Assembly (NCBI RefSeq): GCF_019977235.1
Contig: NZ_AP024646.1
Location: forward strand, 62,001 to 126,000
DNA length: 64,000 nt
DNA from: Arthrobacter sp. StoSoilB5
GTDB lineage: Bacteria; Actinomycetota; Actinomycetes; Actinomycetales; Micrococcaceae
Reading direction: 5' to 3'
Shown here: positions 34,657 to 43,797 of the stretch, piece after piece
Layout of the letters: every line of letters begins with the position of its first letter
Position numbering within the stretch: the first letter of the stretch is position 1
Notes under the pieces: model-generated
The model's input: only the letters and a program-made list of their open reading frames with translations
Told to the model about the DNA's origin: nothing
The model's database searches: none
Made by a program: the position numbers and the translations under genes

Positions 34657-35607
34657 TCAGCAGCCCAGTCCCTCCACGGCTTCCAACACATCACGAACGG
34701 TCACGGCAAGGAGCGCTGGATCGGGATCGGCGGCAAATACGTCACCGCGGCGGAGTTCGACGGCGGTGAGCACCACGTGCGGTCCGGGAGGCGGACCCCA
34801 TTCTTCGGCGGGAGCCGGGCCGAAGAGGACTACGGACGGGCGGGCATAGGCGGACGCCAAGTGGGCGGCGCCGGTGTCCGCGGAGACCACAAGCCGGGCA
34901 TCGGCGATGGTCGCTGCAAACTCTGCGAGGCCCTGTCGCCCGGCCAGCACGACGTCGTCGAGGTTTGCTCCCTTGAGGTTCGCCAAGGCGGCAGTCGCCA
35001 TTGCGCGCTCGCGCTCTGACGTGCCACCGGTAAGCACAACATCGTGCCCTGCCCGGGAGAGCTCAACGGCGACTTCCGCGAATCGCTCAATGGGCCAGAG
35101 CCTGCTGCCGTACGCGGCACCCACATGGATTACGGTGGCGCCGCGCCGGGGTGAGGGAACGCTTGGCTTGTTGAGGCGGTAGTCCAGGGGATCAGCATCG
35201 ATGCCGTGCCAATTGAGCAAACGGGTCCAGCGCTCGCGCTCGGGGATGCCGGTTGTCCATATCGGCCCGTCGAGCCCCGGCGCTTGGTGCGCGAGCACCC
35301 GCGTGGCTTGAAGTTCGTTGATGCGTTGGCGGCTTTCGGGTCCATTCCCGTGCAGGTTCACGGCGATGTCCACAGCGCCGGGGGGAATGGCCAGGGGGTC
35401 ATCGAGGCCCGGCGTGGGCAGGTGGTCGATGCCGCCTACCAGGTCAAGGGCCTCGGCAATCCAAGCTGGCGCCGCATACAAAATCCGGTGTTCCGGGAAC
35501 GCCCGGCGCAGTCCGCGCAGCGCCGGAACGGCAACCAGGAGGTCCCCGAGTTTCAAGGCGCGCAGGGCAAGCAGCAGGGGTTGTCCGGTCATTTCGGCTC
35601 TGTCCAT
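34657..35607 (-). CDS. Glycosyltransferase family 9 (heptosyltransferase-type), copy 1
   Basis: 316 residues with a GT-B fold in the GT9 pattern: LRALKLGDLLVAVPALRGLRRAFP at the N-terminus, VIHVGAAYGSRLWPIERFAEVA in the middle, VLTGGTSERERA, and VSADTGAAHLASAYARPSVVLFG near 260, which holds the D-T/S-G-x-x-H motif. In Gram-negatives GT9 enzymes transfer heptose from ADP-heptose to lipid A core; here the acceptor must be something else. GGGAGG precedes ATG 35607. Divergent from the gmhB operon by 107 nt. Confidence 0.87.
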   Translation of the reverse strand: MDRAEMTGQPLLLALRALKLGDLLVAVPALRGLRRAFPEHRILYAAPAWIAEALDLVGGIDHLPTPGLDDPLAIPPGAVDIAVNLHGNGPESRQRINELQATRVLAHQAPGLDGPIWTTGIPERERWTRLLNWHGIDADPLDYRLNKPSVPSPRRGATVIHVGAAYGSRLWPIERFAEVAVELSRAGHDVVLTGGTSERERAMATAALANLKGANLDDVVLAGRQGLAEFAATIADARLVVSADTGAAHLASAYARPSVVLFGPAPAEEWGPPPGPHVVLTAVELRRGDVFAADPDPALLAVTVRDVLEAVEGLGC

Positions 35608-35714
35608 GGTGGCCTCCCGCTAGGAGTCTAACGGCCTCTGTGGACGCCGGGGCCCCGGGAAACTTGTCGTCGTCGCACTGTTTAGCGTCGGGAGAACTGG
35701 GGAACGTTGCGGGT

Positions 35715-36293
35715 ATGGGAGGAACTGGAACGTTGAAAGCGGTCCTGTTTGACCGCGATGGGACGCTCGTCGTTGACGTGCCATATAACCGCGACCCGCA
35801 ACTGGTGCGGCCCATGGAAAGTGCCCTTCCGGCACTGGAGCGCGTACGCCGGGCCGGACTGGCAACAGGTGTCGTGAGCAACCAGTCGGGCATTGCCCGT
35901 GGCTTGCTGACCATGAATCAGGTCCTCGCTGTGAACCAGCGCGTGGACGAGCTCCTCGGCCCGTTCGATGTGTGGGAAATCTGCCCGCACGGTCCAGTGG
36001 ATGGCTGCGCCTGCCGTAAGCCTGCGCCGGGAATGATTCTCGCCGCGTGCTCCACGCTGGGGCTGCACCCTTCCCAGGTGGCCTTTGTTGGCGACATCGG
36101 TGCAGACATGGAAGCGGCGGCCGCGGCTGGCTCGCATGCCGTACTGGTGCCCACCCACGTAACCCGGATCGAGGAAATCGAAGCTGCAGAGGTAGTGGCG
36201 GAGAACCTGCAGGGCGCCGTCGAGCTGTTGTTGGGCGCGGCGACGGGGGGAGCATCGCGGAAACCCGACGCCAGGCAGGACCCACCTGCATGA
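35715..36293 (+). CDS. gmhB: D-glycero-D-manno-heptose-1,7-bisphosphate phosphatase-like HAD protein
   Basis: 192 residues, HAD type IIIA. Motif I is LFDRDGTLVVDVPYN, motif II is VVSNQSGIARG and motif IV is VAFVGDIGADMEAA. A Cys/His zinc loop (CPHGPVDGCACRKP) keeps the C-x-H...C-x-C pattern of GmhB. GmhB removes the 7-phosphate between the two HldE steps. Neighbouring GmhA, HldE and GT9 genes support heptose rather than histidinol phosphate. ATG 35715 is preferred because the protein body starts there. Shares ATGA with the next gene. Confidence 0.85.
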   Translation: MGGTGTLKAVLFDRDGTLVVDVPYNRDPQLVRPMESALPALERVRRAGLATGVVSNQSGIARGLLTMNQVLAVNQRVDELLGPFDVWEICPHGPVDGCACRKPAPGMILAACSTLGLHPSQVAFVGDIGADMEAAAAAGSHAVLVPTHVTRIEEIEAAEVVAENLQGAVELLLGAATGGASRKPDARQDPPA

Positions 36294-37378
36294 GCCGCGT
36301 CCTGGTGGCCCGGCTGGACAGCATGGGCGATGTCCTCCTCGCCGGACCCGCCGTGCGTGCCGTGGCGAACGGAAGCAGGCCGGACGGCAGCCGAGCCAAC
36401 GACGTCGTCCTCCTCTGTGGCCCCGAAGGTGCCGGTGCCGCGGAAATGCTCCCGGGAGTGACGCAGATCCACACATGGTCGTGTCCATGGATCGTCAATC
36501 CGCCGCCGGCTGCGACCGCTGAACTGACCAATGGCCTGATCGAGTTCGTGCGCAGTTCCAGGATTGAGGAAGCCGTGATCCTCACTTCCTTCCACCAGTC
36601 CCCGCTTCCGCTGGCACTGTTGCTCCGGCTGGCAGGCGTCGAACACATCACGGGCGCCTCCACTGACTATGCTGGCTCCCTCCTGGACATCCGGTTGAAA
36701 CCCGGCGAAGACTTCCCCGAGGACCAACCTGAAGTGGTCCGCGCTTTGGGGATTGCGCAGGCGGCCGGCTTTCAGCTTCCCCAAGGGGACGACGCCAAGC
36801 TGCACATCAAGCCGATGGGCGAACCCGAAGAGCTGGTGGACGAACTCACCCAAAAGGGCCCATACATCGTGGTCCATCCTGGCGCAGCCGCTCCGGCGAG
36901 GGCATGGCCTGCACTCCACCACGCGGCCACAGTGGAACTCCTTGAAGCGTACGGGCACCGCGTGGTGGTCACGGGTGCGCCGGGCGAAACATCGCTGACG
37001 GCAACTGTGGCGGGGCCTTCGGCGAACAATCTCGGGGGAAGGACAAACTTGCGCACGCTGGCGGCGGTACTCGCGGGCGCCGCCGTCGTGGTCACCGGCA
37101 ACACGGGACCCGCGCACCTTGCCGCAGCGGTCGGAACGCCGGTGGTGTGCCTGTTCGCCCCCGTGGTTCCAGCCATTCGTTGGGCGCCCTACGGCGTTCC
37201 GCTGGAACTGCTCGGCGACCAGGAAGCAGCGTGCAGGAACACGCGGGCACGAACCTGCCCGGTTCCGGGCCACCCCTGCCTCAGTTCGGTCACCCCGGAA
37301 CAGGTCCTGGAGGCGGTGGAACGGCTATTGGGGGGAGTTTCCTCCCTCAGTACCCGAAGGAAGGTGTGGAAACCATGA
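36290..37378 (+). CDS. Glycosyltransferase family 9 (heptosyltransferase-type), copy 2
   Basis: 362 residues. GT9 landmarks: VLVARLDSMGDVLLAGPAVRAV at the start, YIVVHPGAAAPARAWPALHH in the middle, VVVTGAPGE, and VVTGNTGPAHLAAAVGTPVVCLFAP near 265 with the N-T-G-P-x-H motif. A cysteine-rich C-terminal stretch (ACRNTRARTCPVPGHPCL) resembles the tail found in some GT9 enzymes. Donor is probably an NDP-heptose given the neighbours. Starts and ends in 4-nt overlaps with gmhB and the next transferase. Confidence 0.87.
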   Translation: MSRVLVARLDSMGDVLLAGPAVRAVANGSRPDGSRANDVVLLCGPEGAGAAEMLPGVTQIHTWSCPWIVNPPPAATAELTNGLIEFVRSSRIEEAVILTSFHQSPLPLALLLRLAGVEHITGASTDYAGSLLDIRLKPGEDFPEDQPEVVRALGIAQAAGFQLPQGDDAKLHIKPMGEPEELVDELTQKGPYIVVHPGAAAPARAWPALHHAATVELLEAYGHRVVVTGAPGETSLTATVAGPSANNLGGRTNLRTLAAVLAGAAVVVTGNTGPAHLAAAVGTPVVCLFAPVVPAIRWAPYGVPLELLGDQEAACRNTRARTCPVPGHPCLSSVTPEQVLEAVERLLGGVSSLSTRRKVWKP

Positions 37379-38409
37379 GGATCCTGGTCTGGCACATCCA
37401 CGGAGGATGGATGGAGGCTTTCGTCAGGGGCCAACACGAATACCTCCTTCCGGTAGAGCCCGACGGCGGTGCTTGGGGTTTGGGGCGGGGTGGCCGTGAG
37501 TGGCCGATGGCCGCGCAGGAGATTGACCTCGATACCGTCGATCCGGACAGCGTGGACGTGGTGGTCCTGCAACGTCCCGAGGAGATTGCGGCCGTGGCCC
37601 GGAAGCTTGGCCGCAGGCCCGGCATTGACCTGCCTGCCGTCTACCTTGAGCACAACACGCCCAAAGGCGACGTCCCGTTCACACTCCATCCACTGGCCGA
37701 TCAGCACGACATCCCGGTGGTTCATGTGACGCACTTCAACCAGCTCTTCTGGGACACCGGATCCACGCCGACAGTGGTGATCGAGCACGGCATCCCCGAT
37801 CCCGGCCTGCTCTATACCGGTGAAAGCGAAGAAATGGGTGTGGTTGTCAACGAGCCCGTCCGCCGCGGCCGGGTGACGGGCACGGACCTCCTCCCGGGCT
37901 TCGCCGGCGTAGGGCCGCTGCGGGTGTTCGGGATGGGGACCGAAGCCTTGCCGGAAGCGCTGAACCTGAAGGGTTTTGGCCTGAGCGAGGAGCGCCTGAG
38001 GATTTCCGGGGATCTCCCCGCTCCCGGGCTGCATCAGGAACTTGCCCGCTGCCGCCTCTACCTGCATCCCCTGCGTTGGACTTCGCTCGGGCTGGCCCTG
38101 CTCGAAGCCATGCACCTCGGAATGCCGGTCCTGGCGCTCGCAACCACTGAGGCGACCCGCGCTGTCCCGGAGGGAGCCGGACTTGTCTCGAACAATGTGG
38201 ACGAACTTCAACGGTTCGCCCGCCGGATGCTGGACGAGCCCGATGACGCCCACGCGATGGGGATGGTGGCCCGGGCGGCAGCTTTGGAACGCTATGGGCT
38301 CGCGAAATTTCATCAGGCCTGGGATGAACTCCTGGCCGATCTCCCGGAACGCCGCCCGCAACGCGGTTTGGAGTCCATCAACCATGACACAGAGAGGACG
38401 CACCCATGA
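37375..38409 (+). CDS. GT-B glycosyltransferase (GT4-like)
   Basis: 344 residues beginning MRILVWHIHGGWMEAFVRGQ. The N-terminal half is divergent. The C-terminal half has the GT4-type donor site (CRLYLHPLRWTSLGLALLEAMHLGMPVLALATTEA near 230-260, with a Glu in LLEAMHLGMP). It would add a sugar to the same glycan as its neighbours. Overlaps both neighbours by 4 nt. Confidence 0.8.
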   Translation: MRILVWHIHGGWMEAFVRGQHEYLLPVEPDGGAWGLGRGGREWPMAAQEIDLDTVDPDSVDVVVLQRPEEIAAVARKLGRRPGIDLPAVYLEHNTPKGDVPFTLHPLADQHDIPVVHVTHFNQLFWDTGSTPTVVIEHGIPDPGLLYTGESEEMGVVVNEPVRRGRVTGTDLLPGFAGVGPLRVFGMGTEALPEALNLKGFGLSEERLRISGDLPAPGLHQELARCRLYLHPLRWTSLGLALLEAMHLGMPVLALATTEATRAVPEGAGLVSNNVDELQRFARRMLDEPDDAHAMGMVARAAALERYGLAKFHQAWDELLADLPERRPQRGLESINHDTERTHP

Positions 38410-39674
38410 AGATCTCCATGGTTTCCGAACACGCCAGTCCGTTGGCCGCCCTGGGGGGCGTGGACGCAGGGGGACAAAACGTCCACGTGGCGGCCCTCTC
38501 ATCCAGCTTGGCCAGCCGCGGCCACCAGGTCACCGTGTACACGCGGCGGGATGCTCCCGACCTCCCTGCAAAGGTGCAGGTTGCGCCGGGACTCACCGTG
38601 GTCCACGTCGACGCCGGCCCGGCCCGCCACATCCCCAAGGACGAGCTGCTGCCCTTCATGGGCGAGCTCGCGGATGGCATTTGCAACGACTGGGCGGGTT
38701 TGGTCCCGGACGTGGTCCACGCACACTTCTGGATGTCCGGCCTGGCCGCGATCCAGGCTTCCCGGCGGGCGGCCGCCGCTGAGCCCATCGCGGTGGTCCA
38801 GACCTTCCATGCACTGGGTTCGGTCAAGCGCAGGCACCAAGGTTCAGCTGACACCAGCCCACCCGCGCGTGCGTGGTTGGAACCATGGGTCGGGCGCACC
38901 GCGGACTGGGTGATCGCCACCTGCCCGGACGAGGTCTTCGAGCTGAAAGCCCTCGGCATCGGCCGGTCCAGGATTTCCATCGCACCATGCGGTGTGGACC
39001 TGAATCTCTTCCCGGGCACTGAAGAACCAGAGAGCCGGTCCCGCACGCACCGCATCCTGAGTGTGGGCCGCCTTGTTCCCAGGAAAGGCGTGGACCTGGT
39101 GATCCAGGCGCTGCCGCTCCTGGCCGATGCTGGTTTCGACGACGTCGAACTCCTGATCGTCGGAGGTTCCGGCGACGCCCTGAACCTCGAAGAGGACCCG
39201 GAAGCCCAGCGCCTCCGCGCACTGACCAAGGAACTTGGTGTGGAGGACAAGGTGACCATGCGGGGACAGGTACCACGCGACGCCATGCCCCGAATTTTCC
39301 GAAGCGCCGATGCCGTGGTGTGCACGCCGTGGTACGAACCGTTCGGCATTGTTCCCCTTGAGGCCATGGCCTGCGGAGTACCCGTGGTTGCCGCTGCCGT
39401 CGGCGGACTCCGGGAGACCGTCGTCGACCAGAGAACCGGACTGCACGTGCCGCCGCGGGACCCCGAAGCAATTGCCGACGCCGTGGGGCGCCTCCTCGCC
39501 AACCCCGCCTTGCGTGCCGAGATGGGCAGGGCAGGAATCCGCCGGGCCCGCTCCCGCTACTCGTGGGACCGCATTGCGGCTGACACCGAGAAAGCGTACC
39601 GGTCCGTCCTGGCAGCGGGGGTGTCCCGGCAGGCAAGAGAAGGCTTGGAACCACTGGAAGGAACAGCCCTGTGA
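38406..39674 (+). CDS. Glycosyltransferase family 4 (MshA/sucrose-phosphate-synthase-like)
   Basis: 422 residues. GT4 retaining transferase: SMVSEHASPLAALGGVDAGG at the start, HAHFWMSG, ILSVGRLVPRKGVDLVIQAL near 220, and WYEPFGIVPLEAMACGVPVVA near 315, the E-x7-E donor-binding motif. The GGVDAGGQNVHV start is typical of sucrose-phosphate synthase and MshA-like enzymes, but the operon context points to glycan assembly. Overlaps neighbours by 4 nt on both sides. Confidence 0.88.
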   Translation: MKISMVSEHASPLAALGGVDAGGQNVHVAALSSSLASRGHQVTVYTRRDAPDLPAKVQVAPGLTVVHVDAGPARHIPKDELLPFMGELADGICNDWAGLVPDVVHAHFWMSGLAAIQASRRAAAAEPIAVVQTFHALGSVKRRHQGSADTSPPARAWLEPWVGRTADWVIATCPDEVFELKALGIGRSRISIAPCGVDLNLFPGTEEPESRSRTHRILSVGRLVPRKGVDLVIQALPLLADAGFDDVELLIVGGSGDALNLEEDPEAQRLRALTKELGVEDKVTMRGQVPRDAMPRIFRSADAVVCTPWYEPFGIVPLEAMACGVPVVAAAVGGLRETVVDQRTGLHVPPRDPEAIADAVGRLLANPALRAEMGRAGIRRARSRYSWDRIAADTEKAYRSVLAAGVSRQAREGLEPLEGTAL

Positions 39675-40396
39675 CTACGGAATCGACCGTTCCCAAGAGG
39701 ATCATGCCGAACACGCAGCCTGTCCCCGATACCGTGCCCGCGGGCTGGAGCGGGTCCACGGATACAAAGTCAACAGACTTCCGCGGACCACAGACCGCAT
39801 CCGAGGTCACCATCCACCTGGACAACGTGCTTCCGGCGCTTGAGTCGCTGCGCTCGCAGGCCGGCCGCCTCTCCGACTGGGGAACAGAACTCGCCCACCG
39901 GCTCTTGTCGGGACAACGGCTTCTGGCCGCGGGCAATGGGGGATCGGCCGCCGAAGCCCAACACCTGACCGCCGAACTCGTGGGCAGGTTCGACGCCGAA
40001 CGCGCACCCTTCTCCGCGATTTCCCTCCATGCCGAAACCTCCGCCCTCACGGCACTGGCAAACGACTACGGCTATGAGGAAGTCTTTGCCCGGCAGGTTA
40101 GGGCACACGGCCGGGCAGGGGACGTCCTCATCCTGCTCTCCACCAGTGGACGCAGCCCCAACCTCCTGTCCGCCGTCCGTGCAGCAGGGGAACGCGGCAT
40201 CACCACTTGGGCGCTGACCGGCGCCGGACCCAACCCGCTGGCAGACGCCTGCGACCAAGCCATCACTGTGGATGCCATCGCAGCCAACGCCCAGGAAGGC
40301 CACCTCATTGCCGTCCATGCGGTATGCCGTGCCTTCGATGCGGAGGTCGCGAGACGGGCCGGGCCCCGCACGGCCGCAGACGGAGCGAAGCCATGA
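39671..40396 (+). CDS. gmhA: Phosphoheptose isomerase-like SIS protein
   Basis: 241 residues, SIS domain from about residue 60. The GmhA catalytic context is kept: GNGGSAAEAQHLTAELVGRF (His and Glu positions of the active site), LLSTSGRSPNLLSAV (phosphate binding) and AQEGHLIAVHAVC (second catalytic His). GmhA converts sedoheptulose-7-phosphate to D-glycero-D-manno-heptose-7-phosphate, the entry step of the pathway. The first 45 residues are a non-conserved extension. GTG 39671 overlaps the previous stop. Confidence 0.88.
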   Translation: MTTESTVPKRIMPNTQPVPDTVPAGWSGSTDTKSTDFRGPQTASEVTIHLDNVLPALESLRSQAGRLSDWGTELAHRLLSGQRLLAAGNGGSAAEAQHLTAELVGRFDAERAPFSAISLHAETSALTALANDYGYEEVFARQVRAHGRAGDVLILLSTSGRSPNLLSAVRAAGERGITTWALTGAGPNPLADACDQAITVDAIAANAQEGHLIAVHAVCRAFDAEVARRAGPRTAADGAKP

Positions 40397-41829
40397 AAGT
40401 AGCCGTGGCCATGAAAGTAACAGTGGTCGGAGACGTCCTCCTGGACGTGGACATCAACGGCACCGCCACGCGCCTCAGCCCCGACGCTCCCGTGCCCGTG
40501 GTGGACGTCGCCGACATCCGGCGTCGGGCAGGCGGCGCCGGACTGGTGGCTACCCTGCTTGCGCGTGATGGTCACGACGTCGCCCTGGTCACCGCGGTAT
40601 CGGACGACGACGGCGCGAGCTACCTCAGGCGCGCCCTGGCCGGTGTCGCCGTACTCACCGGAGTCCCGCTCGCCCCAACGCCCACCAAAACCCGGGTGCG
40701 AATTGGAACCCACCCCGTGGTCCGGTTCGATGAAGGATGCGCGCCCGCCCCTTCCCCTTCATGCACCGGGGAGATGCTCGCTGCCATTGCCTCCGCGGAA
40801 GCGATTGTCGTGGCCGACTACGGCCGCGGAATGACAGACAACATCGACATCCGCACCGCGCTCGCCGATGCTGCCCACCACGTCCCGGTGGTGTGGGATC
40901 CGCACCCTGCCGGTGCGGAGCCGGTGCCGGGTGTCGCCGTCGTGACGCCCAACGTCGGAGAGGCCCGGGCCGCTGCGAAGGCGGGCGGGCTCGATCCGTC
41001 CCGGGCCGCCGCGGCGGATGCGGGGAAACATTTGCTGGAACGCTGGCGCAGCAATGCTGTCCTGGTCACGACGGGCGAGGACGGTGCGGTTCTAGTGGAG
41101 GCTTCGGGGCTGGGCAAGATCATCCCCGCTCCCAAGATAATGGTGGACGATCCTTGTGGCGCGGGGGACCGCCTGGCCGGGAGCCTGGCCGTGTATCTGG
41201 GCAAGGGGCTCGCGCCGCCGACTGCTGCGGCCAGGGCTGTCGAAGATGCTTCCGCGTTCCTCGCCAAGGGCGGGGCCTCCTCCCTGGCCATGGATACCAG
41301 CACCCCGTCAGTTGGAGGGGACGCAAGGGCAACGGCGGGTCCCGTCGTCGAGCTTTTTGGGCGCTTCCCCGGCCTGGAACCCGGGGTCCAACTCGCGCGG
41401 GCGGTCCGCGCGAAGGGAGGGACGGTGGTGGCGACCGGCGGCTGCTTCGACCTCCTGCATGCCGGTCACGCCCGCACGTTGGCCGCGGCCCGCGACATGG
41501 GAGATTGCCTCATCGTTTGCTTGAATTCCGATGATTCAGTGCGGCGCCTCAAGGGCCCGCACCGGCCGATCGTCAGCATGGAGGACCGGGCTGAACTCTT
41601 GCTCGCGTTGTCCTGCGTCGATGCCGTAGTGGTCTTCGACGAGGACACTCCCGAAGCCTGCCTGAACCAACTCCGGCCGGATATTTGGGTCAAAGGCGGG
41701 GATTACCAACCCGATGAATTGCCTGAAGCCAGCCTCGTGGCGGTGTGGGGAGGGCGATGCGTCACAGTGCCCTTCCATCCGGCCCGCTCCACCAGTGGCC
41801 TGGCCGAAGCATTGGCCAAAGTCAGCTGA
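40393..41829 (+). CDS. hldE: HldE-like fusion: heptose-7-phosphate kinase / heptose-1-phosphate nucleotidyltransferase, copy 1
   Basis: 478 residues. The N-terminal PfkB-type kinase has VVGDVLLDVDINGTATRLSP and DDPCGAGDRLAG (catalytic Asp in GAGD). The C-terminal cytidylyltransferase-fold domain has ATGGCFDLLHAGHARTL, LKGPHRPIVSMEDRAELL and VKGGDYQPDELPE. HldE phosphorylates C1 of heptose-7-phosphate and, after GmhB, adds the nucleotide to give NDP-heptose. The kinase half is divergent (AGGAGLVATLLARDG in place of GGAANVA), so its sugar may differ. A second in-frame ATG lies at 40411. End of the strictly overlapping run of six genes. Confidence 0.87.
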   Translation: MKVAVAMKVTVVGDVLLDVDINGTATRLSPDAPVPVVDVADIRRRAGGAGLVATLLARDGHDVALVTAVSDDDGASYLRRALAGVAVLTGVPLAPTPTKTRVRIGTHPVVRFDEGCAPAPSPSCTGEMLAAIASAEAIVVADYGRGMTDNIDIRTALADAAHHVPVVWDPHPAGAEPVPGVAVVTPNVGEARAAAKAGGLDPSRAAAADAGKHLLERWRSNAVLVTTGEDGAVLVEASGLGKIIPAPKIMVDDPCGAGDRLAGSLAVYLGKGLAPPTAAARAVEDASAFLAKGGASSLAMDTSTPSVGGDARATAGPVVELFGRFPGLEPGVQLARAVRAKGGTVVATGGCFDLLHAGHARTLAAARDMGDCLIVCLNSDDSVRRLKGPHRPIVSMEDRAELLLALSCVDAVVVFDEDTPEACLNQLRPDIWVKGGDYQPDELPEASLVAVWGGRCVTVPFHPARSTSGLAEALAKVS

Positions 41830-41870
41830 CCGTAACTGCCTGCAATGAACCGACCACCGAAAGGAACCGC

Positions 41871-42566
41871 ATGAACACCCAAATTCCCGGCCGCGTCATC
41901 GTCACCGGAGGCGGCTCCGGCCTTGGCGCTGCAATCGTCGATGCCATCCGTGACGCCGGAGGCACTCCCTTCGTGTTCGATCGCGATATCGGCAACGTCT
42001 CGGGAGCGAAAGCCTTGGAAGTAGACGTTTCCAACCGTGAATCAGTCGAAGCGGCCGTGAAGGAGGCAGCCGAGACCCTCGGCGGCCTGGACGGCGTGGT
42101 GACCGCTGCGGGCATCGACCGTTGCGGCAAGCTGGCCGACGTTCCCGCGGCGGAGTGGGAAAAGGTGATTGGAGTGAACCTCCTGGGCACCGTTTCCGTG
42201 GTCCGTGCGGCGCTGCCTTACTTGAAGGAATCCAAAGGCAGGGCCATCACCATCGCATCGACACTGGGCTTGCGCGCACTGCCGGATGCCACGGCGTACT
42301 GCGCCTCCAAGTTCGGCGTGATCGGCTTCAGCCGTGCATTGGCCGCCGAAACCGGGGGAGCCATAGGGGTCACCACCATCATTCCCGGGGGCATGAAGAC
42401 GCACTTCTTTGATGACCGCGACGAACAGTACAAGCCGCAGGACGATTCCAAGCTCAATGATCCTGCCAATGTGGCGCAGGCCGTGGTGTTCGCGTTGTCG
42501 CAGCCGTTTGGCAGCGAAGTTCGCGAGCTCCTTATTTGCCCCGCAGAAGAAGGCTCGTGGCCATAA
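41871..42566 (+). CDS. Short-chain dehydrogenase/reductase
   Basis: 231 residues of a classical SDR: VIVTGGGSGLGAAIVDAI (cofactor loop), GVVTAAGIDRCG (NNAG counterpart), IASTLGLRALPDATAYCASKFG (Ser, then Y-x-x-x-K), and IIPGGMKTHFF after it. It could oxidise, reduce or epimerise a sugar or sugar nucleotide. It lies 41 nt downstream of hldE in the same direction, so it may act in the heptose pathway where HldD is missing, but classical SDRs are not the HldD type. Overlaps the convergent GT9 gene by 35 nt. Confidence 0.88.
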   Translation: MNTQIPGRVIVTGGGSGLGAAIVDAIRDAGGTPFVFDRDIGNVSGAKALEVDVSNRESVEAAVKEAAETLGGLDGVVTAAGIDRCGKLADVPAAEWEKVIGVNLLGTVSVVRAALPYLKESKGRAITIASTLGLRALPDATAYCASKFGVIGFSRALAAETGGAIGVTTIIPGGMKTHFFDDRDEQYKPQDDSKLNDPANVAQAVVFALSQPFGSEVRELLICPAEEGSWP

Positions 42567-43683
42567 GGTCGCGCACATCCTGCACAACGTCCGCCACGGC
42601 GATGCCCCTGATCAGGGTGTCGTCGTGGCCGCAGTGCCGTGCTGACCAGCCCACTTGCGTTACGTCGGCTCCACAGCGCGGGCACTCGGTCACCCACGAC
42701 ATCTGAAGGCGGTGCAGGCTCCGGCCCCGGGGTCCTGCGTTGAAGACGTTGCCTACCCAGAAGATCCCTACGGTTGGTGTTCCAAGTGCTTGCGCCAAGT
42801 GCCGGGGGCCGCTGTCGCTGGCCAGCATCACGGTGGCCGTGTCCAGGAGCGCCGCGAGTTCGCCGAGCTCCAGTTCACCGGCGACTGAGCGCACCGTATC
42901 CTTGTCCCTGGCGATCAGCTGGCCCGCGGCTAGTTCTGCTACTTCCTGTGCCAGTGCCTTTTCGGAGCGATCACCCACGACCAAAACTTGCGCACCTTCC
43001 TGCGCGATGGTCGCCGCGGCTTCAGCAAAGTACGACGCCGGCCATCGCCGCCGGGGATCGGTGGCACCCGGGTGGAGCACAAGGAGGGAAGCCCGCCCTG
43101 GGTCACGCAGGCGCTTGATGTTTTGCTGGTGTTCGGGCAGGGAACGCAAAGGTGGGGAAATGATGGTTGGTGCGCCGGCCAGGCCGGCTACCTCAAGCCA
43201 CCGGTCGGGCTCGTTTTGGTAATAGATGTAATCGAGGTTGCGCTCCAGGGGCTCGGCATCCTTGGTTCGGGTGCCCACCGTGTGCCGCGCCCCCAGGCGG
43301 AGCAAGAAAGGGTTGGAGTACCGGCCGCCGCCATGCATTTGCAGCGCGAGGTCAAACTTGCGGGCGCGCATGGAGGCGAAGAATTCCTCCTGGGCCAGTC
43401 TCTCCGCGGTCTCGTCTTTTGGGTCTCGGTCGCGGACGCCCTTGGCAAACGGGAGAATCTCGACGTCATCAACGGGCCCATCCGTACTGGCCGCCAACGC
43501 CGCGTGGATCGGCGTGCCCAAGAGCGTGATGGCAGCTTCGGGGTAGGCCGCTTTCAGGGCATGGAGCGCAGGGTAGGTGTAGATCACATCGCCCAAACCG
43601 CCGCCCCTGAGGACCGCAATCCTTTCCACGTCCGCGAACTTCTCCAGCACAGGGCCAACGCCTGAATTCGGTTCAACAACCAT
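42532..43683 (-). CDS. Glycosyltransferase family 9 (heptosyltransferase-type), copy 3
   Basis: 383 residues. GT9 pattern: IAVLRGGGLGDVIYTYPALHALK, QMHGGGRYSNPFLLRLGAR, LLVLHPGATDPRRRWPASYF, VLVVGDRSE, and MLASDSGPRHLAQALGTPTVGIFW with the D-S-G-x-x-H motif near 300. The C-terminus has a Cys/His cluster (CPRCGADVTQVGW, then HCGHDD), which looks like a small zinc site and is unusual for GT9. Starts 114 nt from the second hldE copy, divergently. Confidence 0.86.
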   Translation of the reverse strand: MVVEPNSGVGPVLEKFADVERIAVLRGGGLGDVIYTYPALHALKAAYPEAAITLLGTPIHAALAASTDGPVDDVEILPFAKGVRDRDPKDETAERLAQEEFFASMRARKFDLALQMHGGGRYSNPFLLRLGARHTVGTRTKDAEPLERNLDYIYYQNEPDRWLEVAGLAGAPTIISPPLRSLPEHQQNIKRLRDPGRASLLVLHPGATDPRRRWPASYFAEAAATIAQEGAQVLVVGDRSEKALAQEVAELAAGQLIARDKDTVRSVAGELELGELAALLDTATVMLASDSGPRHLAQALGTPTVGIFWVGNVFNAGPRGRSLHRLQMSWVTECPRCGADVTQVGWSARHCGHDDTLIRGIAVADVVQDVRDLMATSLLLRGK

Positions 43684-43797
43684 CTGGGCTTCCCTTCGTC
43701 AAGGAGTTGGAAAACTCACGAACCCGGCGTGTGAACCGCGGGGCTGTGGGGTACCTGAGGGGAGCAGGAACATGCCGCCTCTACCGGAAGGTACCCA

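Noticed and set aside
35620..37273. Long minus-strand frames opposite gmhB and the second GT9 gene
   Set aside because: They are Arg/Ser/Pro-rich shadows without motifs; the plus-strand genes overlap by ATGA and show HAD and GT9 signatures.
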